DNA from: Chryseobacterium sp.
GTDB lineage: Bacteria; Bacteroidota; Bacteroidia; Flavobacteriales; Weeksellaceae
Assembly: GCA_031286615.1 (NCBI GenBank)
Contig: JAITUA010000022.1
Location: 151,677 to 215,676, forward strand
Length of the DNA: 64,000 nucleotides
Reading direction: 5' to 3'
Of this stretch, positions 50,884 through 59,768 are shown piece after piece. The stretch's first letter is position 1. Each line of letters starts with the position of its first letter. A model generated the notes under the pieces. That model ran no database searches and had not been told where the DNA came from. It saw only the letters and a program-made list of their open reading frames with translations. Both the position numbers and the translations under genes were made by a program.

Positions 50884-51255
50884 ATGAAAGAGATTAAATT
50901 AACAGATTCTGAAAAAATTCTCATGGAAATTCTTTGGGAGAAGAAAAAAATTTTCATGAAGGATATTCTGGAAACATACCCGGATCCTAAGCCTGCTGCA
51001 ACTACTATTGCAACTTTGCTTAAAAGAATGCAGAACAAAGAACTTGTAGGTTATAAAGTATATGGAAATTCCCGTGAATACTATCCAAAAATAGAAAAAG
51101 GGGAATATTTCAAGGAAGAAATGTCTTCCATGATTGATCGTTTTTTCAACAGCTCAGTAACACAGTTTGCCTCCTTTTTTACATCGAATGCAAAGCTTAG
51201 TCAAAAGCAGCTGAAAGAACTACGTGATATCATTGATGAACAAATAAAAGAATAG
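50884..51255 (+). CDS. blaI: BlaI/MecI family transcriptional repressor
   Basis: The 123 residues form a winged helix (about 1-72: LTDSEKILMEILWEKKKIFMKDI, TTIATLLKRMQNKELVGYKVYGNSREYYP) and a C-terminal dimerisation region, the Penicillinase_R layout. Family members bind TACA-N-TGTA operators and are cleaved after the partner sensor is activated. The blaR1-like gene follows after 2 bases. In Bacteroidetes such pairs need not involve beta-lactams; no beta-lactamase gene is adjacent. Confidence 0.93.
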   Translation: MKEIKLTDSEKILMEILWEKKKIFMKDILETYPDPKPAATTIATLLKRMQNKELVGYKVYGNSREYYPKIEKGEYFKEEMSSMIDRFFNSSVTQFASFFTSNAKLSQKQLKELRDIIDEQIKE

Positions 51256-51257
51256 AT

Positions 51258-53048
51258 ATGGCAGTCATTATTTTGAAAATAGTTCTGTGTTCTTCTGTTT
51301 TCATTGCCGTTTATTATCTCTTCCTTGAAAAAGAAAGAATGTACAGGTTCAACAGATGGTATTTATTAAGTGGTATACTGCTTTCTTATATCATTCCATT
51401 TATCAATATTACGATACAAGGACCTGAAGCTAAAATAGAGCCTCAAACTCAAATGATGATTGAGGAAACGGCTCAACAAATGATTTTCATTCAGCCGGAA
51501 CAGGAAAGCTTCAATTGGATGAATATTGTGTGGGGGTTGTATGCTTTAATCACACTTTTTCTGCTCATGAAAAGTCTTTTAGCTCTCTTAGCTGTCAGAA
51601 GAATTAGAGGTGAAAAACGTATTTACGAGCGTTACAATATTATATTAACAAGTGAAAGTTTTTCTCCGTTCAGTTTCTGGAATACAATATATATGGGGAA
51701 AAATTACATGGTAAATAATAGAATTGACCAAAGAATTTTCCTGCACGAAAAGGCTCACATTGATCAGAAACACAGTGTAGACTTAGTAATACTGAATCTT
51801 TTAAAGATTTTTACCTGGTTCAATCCTGTTCTTTTCATATACAAAAAAGCAGTGATTACGAATCATGAGTTTTTAGCAGATGAAGCAGTACTGAAAAAGA
51901 ATTATAATATTAAAGAATACCAAAACCTTATTCTTGACGAAATTCTTAGCCACCAAAACCCAGCTTTGACTCATTCATTTAATTTTAATAACACCAAAAA
52001 AAGATTTATTATGATGAAAACAAAAAAATCGAAATTCAGCCTGTTAAAGAAAACAGCTGGAATAACAACACTAATTGCTGCCGCAGTTTTACTTTCTGAA
52101 AAAACTTATGCAGGTAATCCGGCAAATATTCAGATACCAGAAAAAATAGCGGAAACCTCTGCTCAAACTAGCAATCAGGATGCTTATCAGGAATTCAAGG
52201 ACATATTGGCTAAGTATGCAGATTTGCTGAATAATGGAAAATATGCTGAATTTTCAAAAAAGGTCTCAGAAAGTGATAAAAAAAGACTGGAAGAACTTTA
52301 TCCTTTACTGAATGAAACCCAGAAAAATGAGCAGAAGATCACATTCTTTGCGTTGCCTGAAATGAAAAAAAGAATACCAACAGAGAGTGAGCTGAAATCA
52401 TTTTTAAATAAAAAAGACTACGCAGTCTGGATTGATTCAAAAAAAATAGAAAACAGCGTTTTGAAAAACTATAAAAAAACGGATTTTTCAAATGTTTATA
52501 TCAGCAAAATTTATCCAAACGCCAGAACAGCACAAAATCCTCAGCCTTATCAGGTTACTTTAATGACACCGGCTTATTTTGAAAAGACCAGACAGGAAGG
52601 AAAATCTTCTGTCATAATGGGATTCAAAAGGCAAGATTTAAAAAAAGTTTCAGATACAATAGTCCCAAGAACAAATAGCTTAAGCGAAAACAATCAAGGT
52701 AAAAACACAGATACAGCCATCAATACTCCACAGAGCACTAATGAGCTTCCGGCACAATATGTTGATGGGGATAAAAGTTTTAGAATGCAAGTAAATCAGG
52801 GTATTGATACCAGTAACTTTGAACCTAAATATGGTACTATAGCATCAACTGCCTATATTCACATCGATGAGATGGGAAAAACAACACAGGTAACTACTTC
52901 GGGAGATAACGAAATGCTAAACCGGGAACTTCTTAAGTCAGTCACTAAAATAAGTAATAATACAGTCTGGAAACCTGCTACGAAAGACGGGAAACCTATT
53001 GCTTCTGTGCTAAAAGTCCCCGCAACAATGACTTTTACAAAACCTTAA
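51258..53048 (+). CDS. BlaR1-type M56 metallopeptidase with C-terminal TonB-like domain
   Basis: A membrane sensor-protease partner of BlaI. The 596 residues have three membrane helices in the first 120 and the M56 zinc motif HEKAH in FLHEKAHIDQKHS. The third ligand is probably in NHEFLADEAVLKK, and a fourth helix lies near 270 (TTLIAAAVLLSEK). The outer part (about 290-596) is not a penicillin-binding domain: it ends in a TonB_C-like domain, TAYIHIDEMGKTTQVTTSG and NTVWKPATKDGKPIASVLKV. So the signal is unlikely to be a beta-lactam. Confidence 0.88.
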   Translation: MAVIILKIVLCSSVFIAVYYLFLEKERMYRFNRWYLLSGILLSYIIPFINITIQGPEAKIEPQTQMMIEETAQQMIFIQPEQESFNWMNIVWGLYALITLFLLMKSLLALLAVRRIRGEKRIYERYNIILTSESFSPFSFWNTIYMGKNYMVNNRIDQRIFLHEKAHIDQKHSVDLVILNLLKIFTWFNPVLFIYKKAVITNHEFLADEAVLKKNYNIKEYQNLILDEILSHQNPALTHSFNFNNTKKRFIMMKTKKSKFSLLKKTAGITTLIAAAVLLSEKTYAGNPANIQIPEKIAETSAQTSNQDAYQEFKDILAKYADLLNNGKYAEFSKKVSESDKKRLEELYPLLNETQKNEQKITFFALPEMKKRIPTESELKSFLNKKDYAVWIDSKKIENSVLKNYKKTDFSNVYISKIYPNARTAQNPQPYQVTLMTPAYFEKTRQEGKSSVIMGFKRQDLKKVSDTIVPRTNSLSENNQGKNTDTAINTPQSTNELPAQYVDGDKSFRMQVNQGIDTSNFEPKYGTIASTAYIHIDEMGKTTQVTTSGDNEMLNRELLKSVTKISNNTVWKPATKDGKPIASVLKVPATMTFTKP

Positions 53049-53053
53049 TATTG

Positions 53054-53080
53054 AAAGCGCTAATTTTTAGCGCTTTTTTT
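53054..53080 (+). terminator. Terminator of the blaI-blaR1 operon
   Basis: AAAGCGCTAA, loop TTT, TTAGCGCTTT and a T-run; a 10-bp perfect stem. Confidence 0.92.
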
Positions 53081-53196
53081 ATTTTTTCAATTATTCCTGT
53101 TGAGACTGTTAAAATTTTATTATCAAAATATTCACCTTCAAAACATTATACTGTCTAATAATTTCTTTCGTATTTTTGTTGTATACATTCTTTTCT

Positions 53197-55188
53197 ATGG
53201 ATTTTAAGCTTCAATCAGAATATAAACCTACCGGAGATCAGCCCCAAGCTATTGAAAAACTTACCGAAGGTATAGAGATCGGTGAGAAATATCAAACACT
53301 ACTCGGAGTTACCGGCTCCGGAAAAACTTTTACTGTTGCGAATGTTGTAAAAAACGTTCAGCGCCCAACTTTAGTTCTGGCACACAATAAGACTCTTGCA
53401 GCACAGCTCTTCATGGAGTTTAAAGAATTTTTTCCGGAAAATGCCGTAGAATACTTTGTAAGTTACTATGATTACTACCAGCCTGAGGCGTATATTGCCA
53501 CAACAGGAACTTATATTGAAAAAGACCTGAGCATCAATGAAGAAGTTGAAAAGCTGCGTCTTTCTGCAACAGCCAGCCTTCTTTCAGGAAGAAGGGATGT
53601 TTTAATTGTAGCTTCCGTTTCCTGTATTTACGGTATCGGAAACCCTACAGAATTTCATAAATCTTTAATTTCCATTGCTATTGGTGAAAAAGTGACAAGA
53701 ACAGCACTTCTTCATTCATTAGTTAATGCATTATATGCCAGAACATTAAATGAATTCCAACGAGGAACATTCCGTGTAAAAGGAGATGTGATTGATGTAT
53801 TTCCTGCTTATACTGATAATGCCATCAGAATTCAGTTCTTTGGAGATGAAATTGAAAAAATTCAAAGCTTTGATCCTGTTACAGGGAATGTAGAAGACAA
53901 TTTTGATCAGATACAAATTTATCCCGCCAATCTTTTTGTAACATCAAAGGAGACCTTAAACGGAGCTATTAAAGATATTCAGGATGATATGGTGAAGCAG
54001 GTTGACTTCTTCAGCTCTGTTGGAAAACCATTAGAAGCCAAGCGACTTCAGGAAAGAACCGAATTGGACCTTGAAATGATCAAAGAATTGGGCTATTGTT
54101 CAGGAATTGAGAACTATTCGAGATATCTGGACGGCCGTCTTCCGGGCACAAGACCTTTCTGCCTGATTGACTATTTCCCTAAAGACTTTTTAATGGTTAT
54201 TGATGAAAGCCACGTAACTGTTCCACAGGTTCACGCTATGTACGGAGGTGACCGAAGCAGAAAAGAAGCATTAGTGGAATACGGTTTCAGGCTTCCGGCT
54301 GCAATGGACAACAGACCTTTAAAGTTTGAAGAATTTGAAGCTATTCAGAACCAGGTAATTTATGTTTCAGCAACTCCTGCAGATTATGAGCTTGAGAAAA
54401 CCGGAGGAGCTTATATAGAGCAGATCATCCGTCCAACAGGACTTCTTGACCCTATTATTGAGGTAAGACCTACCATCAACCAGATTGATGATTTGATGGA
54501 GGAAATCCATAAAAGATCGGATGCTGATGAAAGAGTCCTGGTAACTACTTTAACGAAGAAAATGGCTGAAGAACTTACGAAATACTTTACCAAATTCGGA
54601 ATCAGAACAAGATATATTCACTCCGATGTTGAAACGCTGGAACGTATTCAGATTATGCAGGATCTTCGTCTGGGACTTTTTGATGTGCTTATTGGAGTTA
54701 ACTTATTACGAGAAGGATTGGATTTACCTGAGGTTTCGCTAGTTGCTATTCTGGATGCTGATAAAGAAGGAATGCTGAGAAGCAGAAGATCAATGATTCA
54801 AACCGTAGGACGTGCCGCAAGGAATGTGAACGGAAAAGCCATCATGTATGCTGATAAAATCACTAAATCGATGCAGGCTACTCTTGATGAAACCGAATAC
54901 CGCCGTGCTAAACAAATGCAGTACAATGACGATAACGGCCTGAAACCAAAAGCATTAAATAAAAAGATTTCTGAAAACCTTGTCGGAAGAAGCAAAGACT
55001 TCCCGGATGAGAAATATACTCAAAAAGAAATCCTTCAGAAAGTTGCTGAAACAAAAGCAACCTATGCAAGTGAGGATATAGAGAAAATGATTACTCAAAA
55101 GCAGAAAGAAATGGAAGCTGCTGCAAAAAACCTTGACTTTATAAAAGCGGCTAAGCTGAGAGATGAAATCGCAGCTTTGAAAGCTTAA
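53197..55188 (+). CDS. uvrB: Excinuclease ABC subunit B
   Basis: The damage-verifying helicase of nucleotide-excision repair. The 663 residues, starting at [19 protein letters not shown] (53197), have Walker A GVTGSGKT, the beta-hairpin [21 protein letters not shown], the DEAD-like VIDESHVT, the motif VI region QTVGRAARN and the C-terminal UVR domain that binds UvrC. An exact -7 box TATTTTTG (53171-53178) precedes it by 18 bases; an in-frame ATG 21 bases earlier lies inside that box and is rejected. Confidence 0.97.
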   Translation: MDFKLQSEYKPTGDQPQAIEKLTEGIEIGEKYQTLLGVTGSGKTFTVANVVKNVQRPTLVLAHNKTLAAQLFMEFKEFFPENAVEYFVSYYDYYQPEAYIATTGTYIEKDLSINEEVEKLRLSATASLLSGRRDVLIVASVSCIYGIGNPTEFHKSLISIAIGEKVTRTALLHSLVNALYARTLNEFQRGTFRVKGDVIDVFPAYTDNAIRIQFFGDEIEKIQSFDPVTGNVEDNFDQIQIYPANLFVTSKETLNGAIKDIQDDMVKQVDFFSSVGKPLEAKRLQERTELDLEMIKELGYCSGIENYSRYLDGRLPGTRPFCLIDYFPKDFLMVIDESHVTVPQVHAMYGGDRSRKEALVEYGFRLPAAMDNRPLKFEEFEAIQNQVIYVSATPADYELEKTGGAYIEQIIRPTGLLDPIIEVRPTINQIDDLMEEIHKRSDADERVLVTTLTKKMAEELTKYFTKFGIRTRYIHSDVETLERIQIMQDLRLGLFDVLIGVNLLREGLDLPEVSLVAILDADKEGMLRSRRSMIQTVGRAARNVNGKAIMYADKITKSMQATLDETEYRRAKQMQYNDDNGLKPKALNKKISENLVGRSKDFPDEKYTQKEILQKVAETKATYASEDIEKMITQKQKEMEAAAKNLDFIKAAKLRDEIAALKA

Positions 55189-55207
55189 TAAGACTGATTT
55201 ATAAAAT

Positions 55208-55240
55208 AGTTTCGGCGGCATCAAAGATGCCGCCGAAACT
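55208..55240. terminator. Bidirectional terminator, 15-bp perfect stem
   Basis: AGTTTCGGCGGCATC, loop AAA, GATGCCGCCGAAACT, between convergent uvrB and the DUF3820 gene. Its core matches the 37687-37733 hairpin. Confidence 0.85.
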
Positions 55241-55267
55241 TTATACCGAAATTGGTTTATTTAATCT

Positions 55268-55504
55268 TTACAATCCGTTTCTTACTGCTGCTCTGATGGG
55301 AGTCAAAAGATGCATCAGACCATTTAATTTGATCTCATAAACTGTTGAAAGCTGCATTCCCAGTTTTCCTTTTGGCATTCCGTTTTTGTTGAACCATTCC
55401 AGGTAGCTGATCGGAAGATCAATCAAAACTGTTCCTTCGTACTTACCGAACGGCATTTTCATAACACAGATTTCTTTTAATATTTCGGGATTCAGTCCTT
55501 CCAC
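55268..55504 (-). CDS. DUF3820 family protein
   Basis: A 78-residue soluble protein with MPFGKYEGTVLIDLPISYLEWF followed by a Gly/Lys segment: the DUF3820 pattern, once called a putative quorum-sensing-regulated virulence factor. The M-P-F-G-K-x-x-G motif is the family's mark. It lies 11 bases after the AI-2E family transporter gene, hence probably cotranscribed. Function unknown. Confidence 0.85.
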   Translation of the reverse strand: MEGLNPEILKEICVMKMPFGKYEGTVLIDLPISYLEWFNKNGMPKGKLGMQLSTVYEIKLNGLMHLLTPIRAAVRNGL

Positions 55505-55515
55505 TTTTTATATAA

Positions 55516-56595
55516 TTAAATTAATTTTTCTTCAAGATCATTTTGCCCCGGCAATTCAAGATCCGGAGGAGTCTCTTCATCCGAAAATTCATTCCTGTAC
55601 ACCTGAACTAGGAGAAGGGTCAGCGAGATCAGAATAGGCCCGAAAATAAGTCCCATAAAGCCAAAAAGATTCATTCCCATGATAATTCCAAATACGGTAT
55701 TCAAAGGGTGGATGTTTTCCAGTTTCTTTAAAAGGGTAAAACGAAGAAGATTATCCGTAAGGCCTACCACTACAAGGCAGTAGATCGCTAAGCCTATACC
55801 TTGACCTGTATTTCCTTCAGCAATCATAAAGATACACACCGGAACGTATATAATAGCTGTTCCTACCACAGGAATTACTGAAGCAGCAGCCGTTAGCGCA
55901 AAAAGAAGTATTGCTCCAGGAGCTCCAAAAATAAGATATCCTATAAGAGCTACGATCCCCTGTCCTACTGCTACAACCGGAATCCCGATAGCATTGGCCA
56001 TAATCAGTTTTCTCATTTTATCACCTATTAAAGAAATGTTGGATCTCTTCAACGGTGCAGAAGAAGTAAGAATCTTTTCAAAGAGTCTTGGCTTTTCCAG
56101 CATAAAGTAGAGAATAAAATACATGGACATTACTACAGTAAGGGTATTGAATGTACCACTGAGCGCTGACGTAGAAAATCTTCCTACATTATCTTTCAGT
56201 TTCGCCATATTTTCTTTACTCAGAATATCAAATCCTGTTTTGGAAAATATGTAAGAATGTATTTTATCCAGGAAAACATTGAACTTGGCCATATAAGCCT
56301 GCGCATTTCCCAGTTTATCAATAATCAGATCGGCAATAAAATAGATGGGGAGAATAAGGACAATAAGACTCGCAAACATTAATACAAACGCAGCAAGAGA
56401 AGGTTTCCATTTTTTTTCTTCCTGCAGGTAAAAGTTATATTTTCTGCAGACTACATAAATGGTGATTGCCCCCAAAACAGAGGGAATAAACAATGCCAGA
56501 TTAAAACAGATCAGCCCTGCAAGCACCACAATAATGGTCAGCAAAGACATCTGCTTTATCGCAACACTGCTTATTTGTTTGTCCTTATTCATCAT
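55516..56595 (-). CDS. AI-2E family transporter
   Basis: A 359-residue multi-pass membrane protein of the PerM/AI-2E family. It has about eight hydrophobic segments, the conserved GVVVLFALTA-like stretch (here GAPGAILLFALTAAASVIPVVGTAIIYVP), NLLRFTLLKKLENIHPL and FGIIMGMNLFGFMGLIFGPIL. Family members export small molecules or act as ion antiporters; the autoinducer-2 link is by name only. It is followed by DUF3820 and preceded by two other membrane-protein genes on the same strand. Confidence 0.9.
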   Translation of the reverse strand: MMNKDKQISSVAIKQMSLLTIIVVLAGLICFNLALFIPSVLGAITIYVVCRKYNFYLQEEKKWKPSLAAFVLMFASLIVLILPIYFIADLIIDKLGNAQAYMAKFNVFLDKIHSYIFSKTGFDILSKENMAKLKDNVGRFSTSALSGTFNTLTVVMSMYFILYFMLEKPRLFEKILTSSAPLKRSNISLIGDKMRKLIMANAIGIPVVAVGQGIVALIGYLIFGAPGAILLFALTAAASVIPVVGTAIIYVPVCIFMIAEGNTGQGIGLAIYCLVVVGLTDNLLRFTLLKKLENIHPLNTVFGIIMGMNLFGFMGLIFGPILISLTLLLVQVYRNEFSDEETPPDLELPGQNDLEEKLI

Positions 56596-56607
56596 GTACT
56601 TTATATT

Positions 56608-57336
56608 TTATTTACTGTACATAATTTGTCTTGGTTTTCCTAAGAAAGCACAATATGTAGAGTACATTACAATCATAATAAACGGAGCGGTTAGGATAAC
56701 CCCAATTCCGCAAAGAATAACCCCTGCAATAGAGATCAGGAATCCTAAGAATCCGGTTAGTAAGAAAATTCCATAGTTTTCTTTAGCAATATTGAATGAT
56801 TTCCCTAAAGCATCTGTAGCTGAAGCATTTTCAAATAACAGAATAGGATATCCTAATAAAAGGAAAGGATATACAAAAATAATAGGCAGCACACACAATG
56901 CAAGGGCAACTGAAGAAATAATACCTGATAGAAGGCTATAGATCAATATATTTACAAAATTCTGACGGTATCCGATGAATAGATCAGAAAACTCAATAGG
57001 GCTTTTGGTATTATATTTATTCACCATGTAGATCAATCCTACATACAAAGGAGATAATAAAAGACCGAAAAGACTGGAAGCTCCCATATACAAAGGAAGT
57101 CCCGGAGCACTCCAATAATTGAAATCACCTCCTGAAGATTTCATATCTTCTACGATAGAAGCAGAATCAAATCCGGTAAGCATCTGAATAACAGACCCTC
57201 CAACCAGATAAATAATCATTGCTACAATTCCGTAACCGAAAACACCTTTATACATTTCAAAGGCATGAGAAATAATCGACCCCGTATCTCTGTTAGGTAC
57301 AGAGCCTTGCTGATCAAATTCGTTAAATTCAGACAT
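56608..57336 (-). CDS. Multi-pass membrane protein, unknown function
   Basis: The 242 residues have a hydrophilic N terminus (1-25) and about six membrane segments. The phrase SFNIAKENYGIFLLTGF and LCGIGVILTAPFIMI match the motif of the protein at 12115-12819, so they are distant paralogues. It is 12 bases upstream of the AI-2E family gene and probably cotranscribed with it. Often labelled beta-carotene monooxygenase in related genomes, without support here. Confidence 0.8.
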   Translation of the reverse strand: MSEFNEFDQQGSVPNRDTGSIISHAFEMYKGVFGYGIVAMIIYLVGGSVIQMLTGFDSASIVEDMKSSGGDFNYWSAPGLPLYMGASSLFGLLLSPLYVGLIYMVNKYNTKSPIEFSDLFIGYRQNFVNILIYSLLSGIISSVALALCVLPIIFVYPFLLLGYPILLFENASATDALGKSFNIAKENYGIFLLTGFLGFLISIAGVILCGIGVILTAPFIMIVMYSTYCAFLGKPRQIMYSK

Positions 57337-57408
57337 AGTTTAAATATTTAATGATTTTACCAAAATTAGTTTTTTTTGGTAAAAAATCATATTAAACACG
57401 AATGAATT

Positions 57409-58134
57409 TTAACTTTTCTCTGAAAAAACGGTTTTATACAGTGAATAAATCATCGCATTCCAAAAAGGAAACGTGAAAAGCCCTCCTATCAAAAACAAAG
57501 CAAAGCCTAAATACTTAAATAGAAAAGCAACGATTACACAAACCATTATTTCCACAAAATACATTTTAAGTGCTTTAAAGTTCAGAGAAATTGCTTCAAA
57601 TATCCTTTTATCAGTAAAAAACATAAGTGGCGCGACAAACAGAGTCACAGCAACCCAAGCAACCGCCAATACTACGGTAGGAATTGTAAATCTGTAAATA
57701 AAGAACCAGAAAAGAAAATATCCTACATATTTGAAAAAGTTGAGCCCATTGTACCCGGCAAAGAGATCCCCGATCACAATATTTTCTTTAAGATCAATTT
57801 TCCTGAAGATCTGGAACATCCCGAGATTCAACGGATATAAAAATGCTGTAGTTCCCCAGATAGCCAGTGTAAACATCTGATAATTTTCGGTAGCAGTTAT
57901 TGCTTCCATTTTTTTCAGATATACTTTTGTTCCCTGTAAAAAGGCTTCCTCCAACTCTTTATTGTACGAGAAAACGTCATATTTCGTTCCAAAAAGCATA
58001 ACGGCGGTAAGCAATATTGCGAAAAAGATGATGGAAAACATCAACTGAAAAACCAGTGTTTTATTCCAATAAAAAAAAGCCTGCTTCAATATAAAATCTA
58101 GTCCCGGTTTCTGAGGATATTTGTTCTGCATCAT
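57409..58134 (-). CDS. Multi-pass membrane protein, unknown function
   Basis: About 241 residues with roughly six membrane segments (FQLMFSIIFFAILLTAVMLF, FFKYVGYFLFWFFIYRFTIP, CVIVAFLFKYLGFALFLIGGLF). The layout resembles the neighbouring gene, but the shared motif is weaker. I start at the sixth codon of the longest frame (58134), because the first ATG (58149) overlaps an exact minus-strand -7 box, TACTTTTG (58147-58154). Divergent from pabB. Confidence 0.72.
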   Translation of the reverse strand: MMQNKYPQKPGLDFILKQAFFYWNKTLVFQLMFSIIFFAILLTAVMLFGTKYDVFSYNKELEEAFLQGTKVYLKKMEAITATENYQMFTLAIWGTTAFLYPLNLGMFQIFRKIDLKENIVIGDLFAGYNGLNFFKYVGYFLFWFFIYRFTIPTVVLAVAWVAVTLFVAPLMFFTDKRIFEAISLNFKALKMYFVEIMVCVIVAFLFKYLGFALFLIGGLFTFPFWNAMIYSLYKTVFSEKS

Positions 58135-58146
58135 AAAAAATTTATG

Positions 58147-58174
58147 CAAAAGTAAACATCAATAATTATTTTTG
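58147..58174. promoter_or_regulatory. Overlapping divergent -7 boxes
   Basis: TACTTTTG on the minus strand (58147-58154) and TATTTTTG on the plus strand (58167-58174), both exact TAnnTTTG. They sit back to back between the membrane-protein gene and pabB; the plus box is 4 bases from the pabB ATG. Confidence 0.6.
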
Positions 58175-58178
58175 CAGA

Positions 58179-59156
58179 ATGTTTTCAGTGAATCATCAAA
58201 AATTTATGGAAATGGACGAACTTTCTCTTCAGAAGGTTCCCTATTTTTTCGTAATCGACTTTCTCTCGGAGAGTGTCGAAATATATCAGGAACACGAAAT
58301 TGAAAAATCAGGTTTAATCATTGATTTTCAGGAATTTTCAAACACAAAAAAAACACAAGCGCTAGATAAAAAAGTAGTTTGGAAATCGTTTCCTGAAAAG
58401 TTGGAAAGTTTTAAAATCGGTTTTGATAAAGTTCAGAAAAATATTCGGTTAGGAAATTCTTATTTAGTAAACTATACTAGAAAAACAAAGATAGAGACGA
58501 ATTTAACCTTAGAAGAAATTTTTTATCACTCAAATGCGAAGTATAAAGTATTTTATAAAGATTTTTTTGTATTTTTTTCTCCTGAAACTTTTGTAAAGAT
58601 CATTAACGGTAAAATTTTAACTTATCCCATGAAAGGCACCATTGATGCCTCTATTGAAAATGCTGCGGAAATACTGAAGAATGATAAAAAGGAAAAAGCA
58701 GAACATTACACTGTAGTAGATCTGCTCCGGAATGATCTGAGCATGGTAGCTGATGATGTAAAAGTGGACCAGTTCCAGCATATTGATTTCATCAAAACCC
58801 AACAAAAGGATCTGTATGCAATGAGTTCTGAAATTTCAGGAATGGTAAAACCTGAATTTGATGGAAAAGTAGGAAGTATTATGCAGAAACTTCTTCCTGC
58901 AGGCTCTATTTTAGGAGCTCCAAAGCCTAAAACACTGGAAATAATTCTGGATGCGGAAGGATATGAAAGAGGCTATTACACGGGCGTTTGCGGCTGGTTT
59001 GACGGACAGAATGTTGACAGCTGTGTGATGATCCGTTTTATAGAAAAAGAAGGAGAGCAGCTTTATTTCAAAAGCGGAGGCGGTATAACGCATATGAGTA
59101 AGTTAGAAGACGAATATCAGGAAATGAAAAATAAAATCTATGTCCCAATTCATTGA
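58179..59156 (+). CDS. pabB: Aminodeoxychorismate synthase component I (chorismate-binding)
   Basis: Converts chorismate with ammonia to aminodeoxychorismate on the way to folate. The 325 residues show the chorismate-binding core: IRLGNSYLVNYTRKTKIE, FFSPETFVKI, TYPMKGTIDAS, VDLLRNDLSMVADDV and PAGSILGAPKPKTLEII...RGYYTGVCGWFDG. It lacks the N-terminal regulatory part of TrpE and E. coli PabB, as is common in Bacteroidetes. The ATG sits 4 bases after a -7 box, so either the mRNA is leaderless or translation begins at Met10 (58206). It overlaps pabC by 17 bases. Confidence 0.88.
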   Translation: MFSVNHQKFMEMDELSLQKVPYFFVIDFLSESVEIYQEHEIEKSGLIIDFQEFSNTKKTQALDKKVVWKSFPEKLESFKIGFDKVQKNIRLGNSYLVNYTRKTKIETNLTLEEIFYHSNAKYKVFYKDFFVFFSPETFVKIINGKILTYPMKGTIDASIENAAEILKNDKKEKAEHYTVVDLLRNDLSMVADDVKVDQFQHIDFIKTQQKDLYAMSSEISGMVKPEFDGKVGSIMQKLLPAGSILGAPKPKTLEIILDAEGYERGYYTGVCGWFDGQNVDSCVMIRFIEKEGEQLYFKSGGGITHMSKLEDEYQEMKNKIYVPIH

Positions 59157-59766
59157 AAGCATTAAAGTAGAAGATCAGGAGATTTTTCTATTGGATCTAC
59201 ACCAGAAACGTGTCAATCAAACATTCTCCCATTTCGGGAAAGAAGACTCTATTGATCTGGCCAAGATTTACAAAAATCTGCAGCATGACGAAGACGGTCT
59301 TTTCAAACTAAGAATCTCTTATGATCTTGACAAAAGAATCAGGACACAGATGATTCCTTACGCTATTCCTGAGATTCAGACTTTCAAGCTGGTAGAAAAC
59401 AATAGCTTTGATTATTCATTCAAGTTTGAAGACCGTAAAGAGCTGGATAAAATGAAAATGAAATCCAAAGCAGAGGAAATCATTATCGTTAAAAATAATC
59501 ATATCACCGATACCTCTTTTTCCAACCTTTTATTTTTAAAAGGGAAAGACTGGTTTACTCCCGCTACCTATTTGCTGAACGGAGTACAGAGACAGCACCT
59601 TTTAAAGCACAAAAAGATCAAAGAAACGGAGATCACTTTACAAAACATAAAGCAGTTCACCCATTTCCAGATCATTAATGCATTGAATGATTTTGATGAT
59701 ATGTTCATCTACCCTATCGACAGAATTATCAATCTGCCGGGGAATGAAGAGTATCTTGACCTTTAA
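59140..59766 (+). CDS. pabC: Aminotransferase class IV, likely aminodeoxychorismate lyase
   Basis: The 208 residues are a short class IV aminotransferase: HQKRVNQTFSHFG near the start, ITDTSFSNLLFLKG (the PLP-pyridine contact, with Asp where E. coli PabC has Glu) and GVQRQHLLKHKKIKETEI. It overlaps pabB by 17 bases, so it most likely releases pyruvate from aminodeoxychorismate to give p-aminobenzoate. The PLP lysine is probably in YSFKFEDRKEL, but this is uncertain. Confidence 0.82.
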   Translation: MSQFIESIKVEDQEIFLLDLHQKRVNQTFSHFGKEDSIDLAKIYKNLQHDEDGLFKLRISYDLDKRIRTQMIPYAIPEIQTFKLVENNSFDYSFKFEDRKELDKMKMKSKAEEIIIVKNNHITDTSFSNLLFLKGKDWFTPATYLLNGVQRQHLLKHKKIKETEITLQNIKQFTHFQIINALNDFDDMFIYPIDRIINLPGNEEYLDL

Positions 59767-59768
59767 GG

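Noticed and set aside
56608-58134. Beta-carotene 15,15'-monooxygenase, a common label for such proteins
   Set aside because: The proteins are small multi-pass membrane proteins without the iron-binding histidines of carotenoid oxygenases.
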